NCBI GenBank assembly: GCA_012845835.1
Contig: JABAKD010000012.1
Coordinates: 4,731,674-4,795,673, forward strand
Direction: 5' to 3'
DNA: 64,000 nt
Source of the DNA: Undaria pinnatifida
Taxonomy: Eukaryota; Sar; Phaeophyceae; Laminariales; Alariaceae
A program made the translations under genes and the position numbers. This document shows positions 10,457-19,875 of the stretch, piece after piece (the stretch's first letter is position 1; every line of letters starts with the position of its first letter). A model generated the notes under the pieces. It did no database searches. It was given only the letters and a program-made list of their open reading frames with translations, and was not told the origin of the DNA.

Positions 10457-13400
10457 ATGGCCGGGCCGGCGGTGTCATCCAGCGACAAGGCAAAAAATTT
10501 CCTCGCGGAATTTTTTAACGCAGCGGCCTTGCCTGCGGACGCAGTGTCGCATCACCGCCGCGGAAAGCATGGGGCACGTATCGAACAGAGAAGAGAGGAT
10601 CGAACCCACGTGAGTAAGCACCAAAGTCGGGAAGGAGATGGACGTGGCGTGTCGGGACTGCTGCCCCCTTCACGTTGGCACTTAGGCAAGAACCGGGCTG
10701 GGCGAAGGGAGACGGAGAGGGGGAAATGCTCTGTATGGGAAAAACGGAGGGTGGAATGGAGGAAATCGGAGGCTCGGAAGAAAAGGAGGAGACGCAGGAG
10801 GATTCGAAGGGCTGCTCACAAAATTCGCACAGATGCAAGGGCTAGGTCGAGAGCAGGGGAACTCGTCGTGGGTACGTACAACGTTCGAACACTTGCTTTC
10901 AAGGGCACGAATGGTATAGGCCACGCTGAGGTGATAATGAAGACTTGCCAAGACGCAGGTTGTGATGTCATAGGATTGCAGGAGGTGAGGCGTAATGGAC
11001 AAAGTGCTTTCACGGCGGCGGGGTATGTTGTGTTTTGCTCAGGAGCAGACGGAGGAAAGTACGAAAAGAAGGGGACCCATGGGGTAGGCTTAGCTGTTAG
11101 AGAGTCTATCGTGGCAGGGATGGATAAGGGTGACGTCGCGGTTGAGTGCATCAGTGCTAGGCTGATGAAGGTTCGCATCCAACTCAAAGGGAAATCTAAC
11201 GGTGTGTCTTTCATTGTAGGCTATGCTCCCACTCTCGACAAGAGCACCAGCGAAAAGGATTTCTTTTGGAATTCACTTGACGAGGTGGTCAAGGAGGTTC
11301 CCAGTAGGGACCACCTCCTTGTCCTGATGGACGCAAATGCTCGTACAGGCATGAGAGGGATCGAGTGGACCGACAGCAAGGTATTGGGTGCATACGGACG
11401 TGATGAGCTGAACGACAACGGAGAGCGACTATTGACTCACGCAACTGACAACAAGCTCGCCCTCCTCAACACGTACTATGCTACACCTGCTCGTTGCATA
11501 TCGTATACATTTCAGAGCCCTAACCGAGGAAAGGCCCAGTACAGACTTGACTACATACTGACACGGCAAGTGGATAGACGATTGGTACGTAATGTCACTG
11601 TGCGGACTCCACCCAGGGAGAACGCCGAGTCGGACCACAACCTCGTGATAGCAAGTATTCGCCTCTTAGGCCGCATCGCACCAAATCGTCCAAAGGTAGT
11701 TGTCAAAAGCCGGCGAGCTATTGATCTACAAAGATTAATGGCGGACCCGCATCTACGGATGAATTTGACAAATGCGATAGCAGCCAACCTTGCCTCTCCG
11801 ACACCCGGTACTAATGCCGGAAGCGTTGATGACATGGCCTCATTACTGACCGAGACGATACTGTCAAACGCCGCCGACATAGCGCCCCCTACTCGGCGTA
11901 AACAAGTACCGAGGGGCTGGTGTGCGACTGAGGAGACGAGAGCCGAGTTGAATGCACGATGGCAGGATAGAGAAGACGCGAGGAAACGGGTCCGTTCTGC
12001 TCCAAACGATCGTGGTCTACGGCAAGCCTTGAAGGCGACCATCAAACAGCTGAAACGCACGCGGGCGGAAGCTGTTCAGAGGTTCTTCGAAGATTACGTT
12101 CGCCAACTCGAAGGGCGTATCCGAGAAGGTGATCATTTTGGCTTCTACAAACACCTCAAGGGGATGGATGTGGAAGGGAAGAGGACGTTTAACTCGCAGT
12201 ACATCAAGGACGAGGAAGGTCGATTGCTGCGGGATAACGTCCTCATCCGCGAGCGGTGGGTGAGGTGGTTTCACAAACTGCTCAACACCAAGTCGCCGAC
12301 CCTTGATCCAAGCATTGTGGGCGAGCTTAAGCAGTGGCCCCCGTGCAGACCACTGGACGATGTCCCGTCTAGGTACGAAGTAGAGGAGGCGATCCGGGCG
12401 CTGGCGAACCGAAAGGCGGTAGGGCCCGATGGTCTCCCGGCCGAGCTCTTGAAGGTTTTGGCCGACGAAGGAGAATTCGACACCCTCGGAAACTTCCACG
12501 ATATCATCGTCGCTGTGTGGAGGGGGGGTGGCGTACCCCAACAATGGAAAGATGCTACGATTAAGGTGCTTCACAAGAAGAAAGATCGGACTGAGTGTGG
12601 CAATTATCGTGGCATCTCCCTCGTGGCTCACGCCGGTAAAGTACTCCTCAAAGTCATCGCGGGTCGCCTGAGTGACTATTGCGAACGCGAGAACATTCTG
12701 CCGGAGGAACAGTGTGGGTTCAGACCCCAACGCTCGACGGTTGACATGATGTTCGTAGTACGACGACTGCAGGAAATGGCGCGGAAGAAGGACACCCCCT
12801 TGTACATGTGCTTTATTGACCTCACCAAAGCATACGACTCCGTCGACCGAAGCCTTTTGTGGGATGTCCTTGCTCGTTTTGGCGTGCCACCGAGAATGCT
12901 CGCCGTCATCCGCCAATTCCACGACGGTATGCAAGCATGCGTGCGGCTGGATGATGGAGAGTGCTCGGATAAGTTCGACGTGGGGCAAGGTCTCAGGCAA
13001 GGATGCGTGCTCGCGCCACTGCTGTTCAACATGTTTTTCACTGCGGTACTGCGTGTTGCCGAGAAACGCTTCCTCGCTGATGCAGCCATCACGGACAACA
13101 TGGTGCAGCTTCAACGAAAGAAGGAAGGCGAGAAGGGCACTTCACGCACAGGCAAAGTCGACGGACGGAGGGGGAAGGAGGGGGAGGGGGTGCAGAGATT
13201 GTGGGGTATGCTGTACGCGGACGATGCGGGCATCGTATCGCGATCATCAGAAGGTCTGGAGAGGACGATGACGACGATCGTGACTGCGTGTTCGTCGTTC
13301 GGGCTTACAGTATCCGAGGCAAAAACAGAAATAATGTGCCTGGAAACCAAAAGCGGGGGGAAGGTGTCCTTCACGATCAATGCAGCCGGCCAGGTTTACA

Positions 13401-14251
13401 AACAAACAATCCAGTTTGTATACTTGGGCGGGGCTATCACCGCAGACAGAAACCTTAGCACTGAAATAACGCGGCGTCTTCAGAGGGCCTGGGCGTGTTT
13501 CCAGCGGTACAAGATGGAAATCTATGATCGCCCGGGTGTGCGTTTACGGTTGAAGGTGCGGTTGCTGAAAGCTGAGGTGGTCGAGACACTGCTGTACGGT
13601 TGCATGACGTGGAGCCCGAAGAAGCCTGACTATGACAGGCTACGACGGGTTCACCGCTCCATGCTCCTCCGATGCCTTGGATGGCGGAAACGGAAGCGCG
13701 ACGACCACACCCTATCGTACGCCGACGCGCTTGCCCAGACAGATTCCGAGAGCGTTGAGGTGATAGTGCGCAAACGGAGGATTTTGTTTGCGGGATTCGT
13801 GGCACGCATGGGGGAGGAGCGTCTGCCACAGAGGGTGATGTTTGGGGAGTTTGTTGGGGGTAAAGGCTACTCAGGGGGGCAAGAGAAAGACTGGATGGAT
13901 CATCTGAAGGAGGATATGTCGGTTTTTGGAATGAAATTCGAAGGATGGCGAAAGGCTGCTCAGAAGGCTGGCAGATGGTTTCGAAGAGTAGAGGAGGGAG
14001 CCGAGTTGTTCATGCGGAATTGGCATGAAACGGAGAGACGCAAAGCTGCAGAGCGACGCGCAAAGGCTGCGGCAGCGTCATCCACCGTTGGCATCTCTAA
14101 GCGGCCGGGGGGAGGGGGAAGGGGGGGGGGCGGGGAGGGGAGTGGGGGAGGGGGGGAGGGGGGAGGGGGAAAGGGAGGAATGGGGGAGGGGCGGAAGGGG
14201 GAGCGTCATGCCCAAGAGACTGAAGTCTGGGTTTGGCCATCATCGTATTGA
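10457..14251 (+). CDS. LINE ORF: AP-like endonuclease plus reverse transcriptase
   Basis: Intact 1264-codon ORF. A basic N-terminal region (about residues 75-135, with an R/K-rich run near 107-118) is a likely nucleic-acid-binding part. Residues ~135-400 form an EEP/APE-type endonuclease: 'GTYNVRTL' (N142), 'GLQEVR' (E176), 'MDANART' (D292, N294), 'RLDYIL' (D365) and 'SDHNLV' (D393, H394), so every expected catalytic position is filled. Residues ~640-1010 are the reverse transcriptase: 'GPDGLPAELLK', 'GFRPQRST', 'FIDLTKAYDSVD' (D788), 'QGLRQGCVLAP' and 'YADD' (920-923). An unusually long charged insert (~885-915) separates motif B from YADD. A maturase-like 'LYGCMTW' region follows, then a G-rich tail from simple sequence (14105-14200). 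The enzyme nicks target DNA and primes cDNA on it. The ATG at 10457 (gtATGGcc) is the first in frame. Activity is plausible but not shown. Confidence 0.93.
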   Translation: MAGPAVSSSDKAKNFLAEFFNAAALPADAVSHHRRGKHGARIEQRREDRTHVSKHQSREGDGRGVSGLLPPSRWHLGKNRAGRRETERGKCSVWEKRRVEWRKSEARKKRRRRRRIRRAAHKIRTDARARSRAGELVVGTYNVRTLAFKGTNGIGHAEVIMKTCQDAGCDVIGLQEVRRNGQSAFTAAGYVVFCSGADGGKYEKKGTHGVGLAVRESIVAGMDKGDVAVECISARLMKVRIQLKGKSNGVSFIVGYAPTLDKSTSEKDFFWNSLDEVVKEVPSRDHLLVLMDANARTGMRGIEWTDSKVLGAYGRDELNDNGERLLTHATDNKLALLNTYYATPARCISYTFQSPNRGKAQYRLDYILTRQVDRRLVRNVTVRTPPRENAESDHNLVIASIRLLGRIAPNRPKVVVKSRRAIDLQRLMADPHLRMNLTNAIAANLASPTPGTNAGSVDDMASLLTETILSNAADIAPPTRRKQVPRGWCATEETRAELNARWQDREDARKRVRSAPNDRGLRQALKATIKQLKRTRAEAVQRFFEDYVRQLEGRIREGDHFGFYKHLKGMDVEGKRTFNSQYIKDEEGRLLRDNVLIRERWVRWFHKLLNTKSPTLDPSIVGELKQWPPCRPLDDVPSRYEVEEAIRALANRKAVGPDGLPAELLKVLADEGEFDTLGNFHDIIVAVWRGGGVPQQWKDATIKVLHKKKDRTECGNYRGISLVAHAGKVLLKVIAGRLSDYCERENILPEEQCGFRPQRSTVDMMFVVRRLQEMARKKDTPLYMCFIDLTKAYDSVDRSLLWDVLARFGVPPRMLAVIRQFHDGMQACVRLDDGECSDKFDVGQGLRQGCVLAPLLFNMFFTAVLRVAEKRFLADAAITDNMVQLQRKKEGEKGTSRTGKVDGRRGKEGEGVQRLWGMLYADDAGIVSRSSEGLERTMTTIVTACSSFGLTVSEAKTEIMCLETKSGGKVSFTINAAGQVYKQTIQFVYLGGAITADRNLSTEITRRLQRAWACFQRYKMEIYDRPGVRLRLKVRLLKAEVVETLLYGCMTWSPKKPDYDRLRRVHRSMLLRCLGWRKRKRDDHTLSYADALAQTDSESVEVIVRKRRILFAGFVARMGEERLPQRVMFGEFVGGKGYSGGQEKDWMDHLKEDMSVFGMKFEGWRKAAQKAGRWFRRVEEGAELFMRNWHETERRKAAERRAKAAAASSTVGISKRPGGGGRGGGGEGSGGGGEGGGGKGGMGEGRKGERHAQETEVWVWPSSY

Positions 14252-14404
14252 AAGTTGTGGGCTTTCTAATGGCCATCACAAGATGGCATAAGACCGCCCT
14301 GATTTCTTCGCCATGTTGCGTTCTTTCCCAGGTGCCATTGATGATGGACGTGATACCCTCTGTTAGTCCAATGCCATTCTTAGCCAGTTCCTAGGGTCTA
14401 CTAG

Positions 14405-14612
14405 TATGACATTTTTCTTTCTTTTCTTTTTTTATTTCTTTTTTTTTCTTTTTTTCTCTTCTTCTTTCCTTGCTTTCCTGTCTTGTCTTTTCTTGCTTTT
14501 CTTGTCTTTTTCTTATCTTTGCTTGCCTTTTTCGTCTTGTTTCGTTTTTTTCTTTTCTTTTCTTTCCTTTCCTTTAGCTTTTTATCTTTTCTTTGTTTCT
14601 TTTTCTCCAATT
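14405..14612 (+). repeat. Pyrimidine tract (TTTCT-rich)
   Basis: About 200 bp of T-rich TTTCT/CTTTT sequence in the LINE 3' UTR. Translations on either strand are low-complexity (K-rich or F/L-rich). Confidence 0.9.
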
Positions 14613-14629
14613 GACTTATGCCTGTCGTG

Positions 14630-14955
14630 CGTATGCGTAGTGATAGATACTACGTGTAATATATACGTGGTAGTCTTCCTTGGGTGGCAATCGGAATATT
14701 TGGTTTCTCCAGGCGTGAGTAGTGAGACGTATGTACCGGCCTGGACCTGGCACATCGTAGACTGACTCCCGATTTCACTTTTATATGTTTCTGGTGGAGG
14801 CATGAATTGCGTCAGCTGTGATATATGCGTGTACCACCTTGGGTTGTGTGTTTTTCCCTGGGGTATTCCTCAGCTCCAGAGTGACTGGAGCCTGTCCTGT
14901 GACCACGGACTTGATTATGCGAGTTAATGTGAGAACAACAACAACAACAACAACA
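14630..14955 (+). repeat. Family B: probable LINE 3' end with (AAC)n tail
   Basis: Runs from 'cgtatgcgtagtgatagata' through 'actcccgatttcacttttat' and 'tgattatgcgagttaatgtg' to (AAC)n. The reverse copy at 31050-31388 matches over the whole length; 27912-28105 begins only at 'actcccgatttcac'; 8038-8112 has just the last ~75 bp. A shared 3' end with different 5' ends is the usual mark of truncated LINE copies. Confidence 0.75.
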
Positions 14956-15310
14956 ACTCGCCACAGCAGTAGTCACAACGAATTATTACCACGGCAGTCA
15001 CCACGGCAGTACCAGCGAAGTCTCACAGCAGCAGCAGTCGCAGCAAGCAATAGCCAGTCTATCACACCCAACTTCGAAATCAGCCAGTCTATCACACCTT
15101 GACCTTGTCTTGCTGACGATGCTCCTCTCTTCTCTGCGTGCTTCGCTTGCTAGTCAGCAACAAGACAAACTGATCCAAGGTTCCCTTTGCTATACCAGGA
15201 CAAGTACAAGTAACCACCCGCGTTGATCTCATTGGTCAACGTGCAGTAACCCCAAACTTCTTCCGTACATACAAAACCCTTATTTTCTCGTGCCTCGATA
15301 ATAATACGCG
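14956..15310. other. No gene seen
   Basis: CAG/CAC-rich stretch (15025-15050) and an imperfect 'ccagtctatcacac' duplication (15055-15097). Nothing else is recognised. Confidence 0.4.
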
Positions 15311-15544
15311 TTTTAGCAGATCGATCACGCATACACGACAGATGTAGGAGTGTACTCGCGACTCTTGATGTACCGGGTACATGTAAACGTAGTGTTCAAA
15401 GAGTCGGGACGATAACAGAGTATGTCTACGACTCCCATGGCTCGTACGCATGTGGCAGTCACCGTCGCTGTGCGTGAGTGACAGGTTTTATATGCATTGC
15501 GTGGTGCATGCGTAAGTGCCCGTGTCCCTGTGTGTGCGGAAGGA
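15311..15544 (+). repeat. LINE 5'-flank repeat, downstream copy
   Basis: Near-identical to 10039-10292 but lacking ~18 bp. It ends at 'gaaggatgg', where a (GGAT)n array takes over. Confidence 0.85.
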
Positions 15545-15674
15545 TGGATGGATGGATGGATGGATGGATGGATGGATGGATGGATGGATGGATGGATGGA
15601 TGGATGGATGGATGGATGGATGGATGGATGGATGGATGGATGGATGGATGGATGGATGGATGGATGGATGGATT
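15541..15674. repeat. (GGAT)n microsatellite
   Basis: About 33 perfect GGAT units. The upstream sister copy has only 'ggaaggatgagag' at this place, so the array grew after the duplication. The poly-(MDGW) translations are not real proteins. Confidence 0.97.
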
Positions 15675-16080
15675 GGGTGGACGGCGTGGATGGGATGGAT
15701 GCTACGTCGTATAGACGGGTTCTTTTGATATCGTGTGTACCAGGTAAACCCTTTTGCCCTCTGACGATGTAAACTCCTCCAAACCGAGGCTATACATCCC
15801 CCCCCTATGGGCTATCACACCGCCATATCCCACGGCCCCTTCCCCCCGCTCTCCTCCAGGGGTACGGTGGTAGCCGGCGTAAGTCGCCGGATGCGGGTTT
15901 CACAGAGCAAGCACTAAAAGAAGGAGAATCACAGTATTCAAATAGATACTACTGTACAGCAGCAGTAGTGTAGATACAACAAAACAGGCATCCCCAACCA
16001 CCACCACCACCACCACCACCACGTCCACCTCCCCGCCACACCACACCACACCACACCATTCCCACCGCCACCATGACACC
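15675..16080. other. No gene; ACC/CACAC-rich stretch
   Basis: A (CCA)n/(CACAC)n run at about 16000-16060. The rest is unassigned. Confidence 0.4.
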
Positions 16081-16084
16081 ATCA

Positions 16085-16537
16085 TGTTGAGGAATTAGAG
16101 GGGTATTAGTCCGTTTGACCACTTGCAAAAGGTTAACCAATAGCTTACCCAAACTAAGCCTTATAACACTCCCCCCCTGAAACGGCGGGATAGCAGGTCG
16201 GCCGGATGTACGGGCGGACCTGTCAATATATCCAAGCCGTTTCATTTCCTGGGTATACTGGGGGAAGTATTTATCAAGTTCGACATGGGCACAATCAGAA
16301 AAAAAACTTTTTTATGGTGGATGCGGGATTTGAACCCACGACTCAAAAAACCCATGGTCCTACCGACAACGCCATTTGTTGAGGAATTAGTGGGGTATTA
16401 GTCCTTTTGAACCCACGACTCAAAAAACCCATGGTCCTACCGGCAACGCCATTTGTTAAGGAGTTAGTGGGGTATAAGTCCTTTTGACCACTTGCAAATG
16501 GTTAACCAACAGCTTACCCAAACTGAGCCTTATAACA
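16085..16537 (-). mobile_element. TRIM-like element with 84-bp LTRs, 4-bp target duplication
   Basis: LTRs at 16085-16168 and 16454-16537 (84 bp, TGTTATAAGG...CCTTAACA on the minus strand). 'ATCA' flanks both sides (16081-16084 and 16538-16541). Reading on minus, the first LTR is followed after 'aa' by TGGCGTTGCCGG, a possible primer-binding site (complement ends in CCA), and the G-run 'caggggggg' just before the last LTR is a polypurine tract. An internal partial duplication (16377-16453) repeats the LTR start and the PBS region. It codes for nothing, so it must be moved by enzymes of another LTR element. Confidence 0.85.
16300..16376 (-). other. tRNA-like segment inside the TRIM element
   Basis: On minus: an A-box-like 'tggcgttgtcggtagg', then 'gggttcaaatccc' (T-arm/B-box), then 'gcatccacca' with an encoded CCA. 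It resembles a tRNA lacking part of its 5' acceptor and variable parts. It recurs at the same place in the other TRIM copies. I do not call it a functional tRNA gene. Confidence 0.6.
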
Positions 16538-17529
16538 ATCATCGTCGTGTTGTCGATTATGATTGCGAATAGCGCATACCACAGGGTGTATCAAATTGGT
16601 TCGCGTTCAACATGTATCGGTCGGCGTACCGACAGCCTCGCCGCAGCAGGTGACAGACGTGCCGGTGTTTTGCTGCAATGCGCCGTTAATATGAATCTGA
16701 TCAACAGTCGCATGTGCTGCATACTTGTGCATAGTGTGCTGTACCGGTATGCGCCAATGCCTTTCCGCACAGGAAGAGTGTTAATCGTCACAAAATACAG
16801 CATTGCCCCAACACAATTGTATCGTCTCTCAACTCAACAAAGAACACGCAGCAACCAGCAGTGTCACGATTGGAGTGTCGCCACGAAACAAAATGTCGCC
16901 ACGAGATCGAGTGCTGCCACAACCGCCACAGTGCTGCGCCCACAGGATACATTTGCCACACAGAAAATGGGTGTTGTCTCGGCAGCAAGGCGTAGCATGC
17001 CGACAAAAGGCCAGCACGAAAGATCGAGCGAGAGTGATGCAAAAAATCCTCTGAGAACTCTAAAAGTGCGAAACATGGACAATAACACCCCCGCCGCGCG
17101 CGCGCGCCTCGCCCCCAGCGCACGTGTCCTGGGCGAAACAGTGAAACATCGACTAAAACGATGGGCGGCGTGTACGTAGAAGCACCTACACCCGCCCCGC
17201 CCTGCACGGCCCAATGGATTTCGTACACGAAAACGCTGAAAATGCGCGTTTTCTTGTGGGGGGCCTGGACCGGCCAAAATGAAAGAGGAATAGTGCAGGA
17301 CGTAGTCGGGTGGAGGGGTGGCGGAGGAAGAAGGTAGACAGAGCTGCCCTTGTGGCAAGGCAAGCGAGAGTAGAATCCGTCATATATTATATAGCGGGAG
17401 AATGTGAGCTGTTCAAGGAGGGACGTAATGTGTTAGAGGAAACGAGGAAAACAGACGGATGTGACGTGGAGAAGTTTGGTACATCAGATAGAGAGCGAGA
17501 AAAACGATCGCTTTTCTAGGAGCTAGATG
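16538..17529. other. No supported gene
   Basis: Open frames of 164-231 codons overlap on both strands (16484-17179 +, 16788-17363 -) without domain signatures. A (CG)n run lies at 17094-17106. The repeated 'gtcgccacga' type motif (16876-16920) suggests local slippage. Confidence 0.35.
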
Positions 17530-17740
17530 GTGGGCACAGACGGCAAAACGGGTAAGAAATAAAGATGAGCAAAAAGTGTTTTATGTAATATATGGAACGA
17601 AAAGTGTACTGGGCGCCCAAATGCTGGAGGCGTCTCTGGTAGAAATAGCAACGGTGCTCCGTCTCGAAAGGGATGGTTAAAAAAATTGCGAAGGCAAGCA
17701 ACAAATGAGACAGCCCCCCCCCCCCCCCCTCCCCCGTGCC
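17530..17740 (-). repeat. Dispersed repeat family C, reverse copy
   Basis: Contains 'ggtgctccgtctcgaaaggg' and 'gcaaggcaagcaacaaatga'-like segments, the reverse complement of 42508-42715. Relatives are at 27700-27835 (-), 59820-59930 (+) and 61920-61995 (+). Confidence 0.7.
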
Positions 17741-17944
17741 CCCCTCTGGCTCCCGATTCAAAGAGGGTGGGCAATGACGAGAAAAGCCTGCCACACACGG
17801 GGGGGGGGGCTATTTCGGGTTGAATCCTTTCTGGCAAACGCCTCTCCTCAGGCGGGGAAGTAACGAATACATTTTACGGTGTGCTACGATAGAGGCGGCA
17901 GTTTTTGGCTGAGCCATTTTCGGACTCACGGGCTCCTTAACGCA

Positions 17945-18025
17945 TTTACATCCAGAAAACCCGTTTTGGGGGACAAATCACTTGGAATTAGTAGAGGGAG
18001 GGGGATTTTGGGGCTCTCTAAATCG
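17945..18025 (+). repeat. Family D, forward copy
   Basis: 'gcatttacatccagaaaacccgttttgggggaca...cttggaattagta.agggaggg...ggggctctaaa'. Family D occurs at least eight times here: 28720-28815, 40728-40805 and 56362-56440 (+); 37095-37205, 56052-56160 and 59320-59407 (-). Confidence 0.75.
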
Positions 18026-18434
18026 TCGGAATTCCGTTCTTAAACTTTAAAAAATGCAATCTTCGTTGGTGTGCACTACTCGCCATGGGGTAGCCCATCG
18101 GGTATTATAGTGTGCACACATTTTGTTTTTCTCCTTGAAACAGGTTTATGAAGTTGTATAGAGCTCCACTCGAGCGAGGATGTGAGGTGACCACAGGGTG
18201 TGCGTGTTTTTTTCTAGTCCTGCCGAAGAAACCATTTTGGCGAGGTGAAAGGGTGGTGGCGAGACACAGAGCATCCCCTAGCAGGTCTTGCCACATAGAA
18301 GAATTAGAATTTCCTCTTGGTCATGTGCGCACTCACTTTCGCGAAGCTCGCAGAAAGAAGTTGGAGACAGAGAGAAAAGCAGTTTTTTTTTATTCATCCA
18401 ATGAGTCGTTTGATGACATCTGAATAGAACGGGG

Positions 18435-18486
18435 TCATGTGTTAAGGTTAAAACCAATAGCTTACCCAAACTAAGCCTTATAACAC
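18435..18486 (-). mobile_element. Truncated TRIM LTR
   Basis: Matches the last ~50 bp of the 84-bp LTR ('accaatagcttacccaaact...cttataaca'). Confidence 0.7.
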
Positions 18487-18689
18487 ATGCCCTTCCCATC
18501 TCATATTTACCCCGAGGACGAAACGCCGTCCCAACAGTACGAAAACGGACAAATTGCCAAATTGCCAATATGTTGAGGTAATCATCGGCCTTCCAAGGCC
18601 GTACCATGACACACGATACGGCAGAGGTGAATCAACCATTGATTTTTCCCTCACAAGATTCTTGGCTCAGGAGAGCTCACTACTTATTC

Positions 18690-18823
18690 GAGAAAATGGT
18701 TGACGCACACCCGTGTACGAGACGAACGGGATTTCATCCTACAATGGTTGTTTACGTTTCATTGGGTTAGCGTTAGGGCGAGGGTATATATAATTTATAG
18801 AGAGTATGTCAACCATTTTCTCA
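18690..18823. repeat. Small inverted repeat
   Basis: 'gagaaaatggttga' (18690-18705) and 'tcaaccattttctc' (18809-18822) face each other over ~100 bp, next to the MITE-1 copy. Confidence 0.6.
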
Positions 18824-18826
18824 AAT

Positions 18827-19082
18827 GAGTCGTTCTACGGTAGCCCCTCCAACTATTCTTTAACGATATCGCCGGTTTTGAAACCAGCTCCCGGCCGTAT
18901 CTCCTTAAATACGGTACCCCTTGCCGCCCCGACGTCATCATTCGATAGACCTTTGCAAGCATGAGAATGTTTGAGGATGCGTTTTTCATAGCACCCTTCC
19001 TCGTGTCTAGCAGCCGCATGATGAAACGTTCGTTAAGGAAAATCGTCGGTTTTTGGGGGGGCTATCGTGGTAAGAATCAGTC
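18827..19082 (-). mobile_element. MITE-1 copy (256 bp), TSD AAAT
   Basis: Terminal inverted repeats GAGTCGTTCTACGGTAG... and ...CTATCGTGGTAAGAATCAGTC, with AAAT on both flanks (18823-18826 and 19083-19086). Same family as 26729-26976 and 39391-39647, in opposite orientation. Non-coding. Confidence 0.88.
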
Positions 19083-19295
19083 AAATAAGTGGTGAGATAC
19101 CCTCTCTTGGCTTGAGGAGCTCCATACATATTCTCACCCAAGAATTTATTCATCATGATGAGCAAACTGAACGTGCCGTCCGCGGCGAACAAACCCGTGG
19201 GCACAGGTATATTGAAAACGAAACACGATTTTGCGAAACAAAGGGCGGCGCAATCCGACGCTATTGAGGTTAACAAGCCTGGCCATGCATTCAGA

Positions 19296-19398
19296 AAAAA
19301 AAAAATAGTGAAAAAAATGGTAAAAAAAAAATGGTGAAAAAAAATGGTGAAAAAAAATGGTAAAAAAAATGGTAAAAAAAATGGTGAAAAAAAAATGT
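19296..19398 (+). repeat. A-rich microsatellite (AAAAAAATGGTG)n
   Basis: About nine imperfect units of A7-9 followed by TGGTG or TGGTA. Confidence 0.9.
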
Positions 19399-19875
19399 AA
19401 AAGAAAATGCTACCTCGGTATTGCAGCACGCGTCCCATAACAAAGAGCTTCATAAAACATTGGCGCGCACCTCTACACCGTAGTAGCATGCGTCTGTTTT
19501 TTGGACCTGTCCGTGCTGTTGTACGTCTAGCGTGGACAAGGGGTCCTGCGAACCGTTGCCAGACCCTGCGGGGCGATCAAACAAGCCAACATTCGTCCGC
19601 GTCGACGATTTCTGTTAAACATCCGTCAAACGCCCGCTACATGGCTAACCCCCCCCCGCGAAATACACGGGGACGGACCCCCATCTCTCACACAATTTTA
19701 CATGCTGTAGCACGTCCCTCGCGGCCTTCGAGCTCTCCCCCAGGACTGGAGAGCGTTCAAGCTGGGACGACTCCTACAAGCAACTGGCCTTTGTCCTACT
19801 GTAATATCGCCACCGCCAGCATCGCTCATGGCTGGGTCGTCCGTGAACACCATGCCGCCACTGTCTCCCACTTAA

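Larger units (their letters stand above)
10039..14955 (+). mobile_element. Non-LTR retrotransposon (LINE), probably near full length
   Basis: Extent inferred: the 5' side is taken from the repeated 5' flank and the 3' side from an (AAC)n tail at 14936-14955 that is shared with shorter, variably 5'-truncated copies at 8038-8112, 27912-28105 and 31050-31388. It contains one long ORF (10457-14251) and a 3' UTR with a T-rich tract. Endonuclease plus RT in one ORF, no separate ORF1, and a microsatellite 3' tail fit the RTE/jockey side of LINE diversity. The clade is not certain without a tree. Confidence 0.7.

Noticed and set aside
12017-13114. 365-codon minus-strand frame
   Set aside because: Antisense shadow of the LINE ORF, whose plus strand carries all catalytic motifs.
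15478-15772. Frames with repeated MDGW
   Set aside because: Translation of the (GGAT)n microsatellite.
16484-17363. 231-codon plus and 191-codon minus frames
   Set aside because: The plus frame begins inside a TRIM LTR and neither shows a domain or splice structure.
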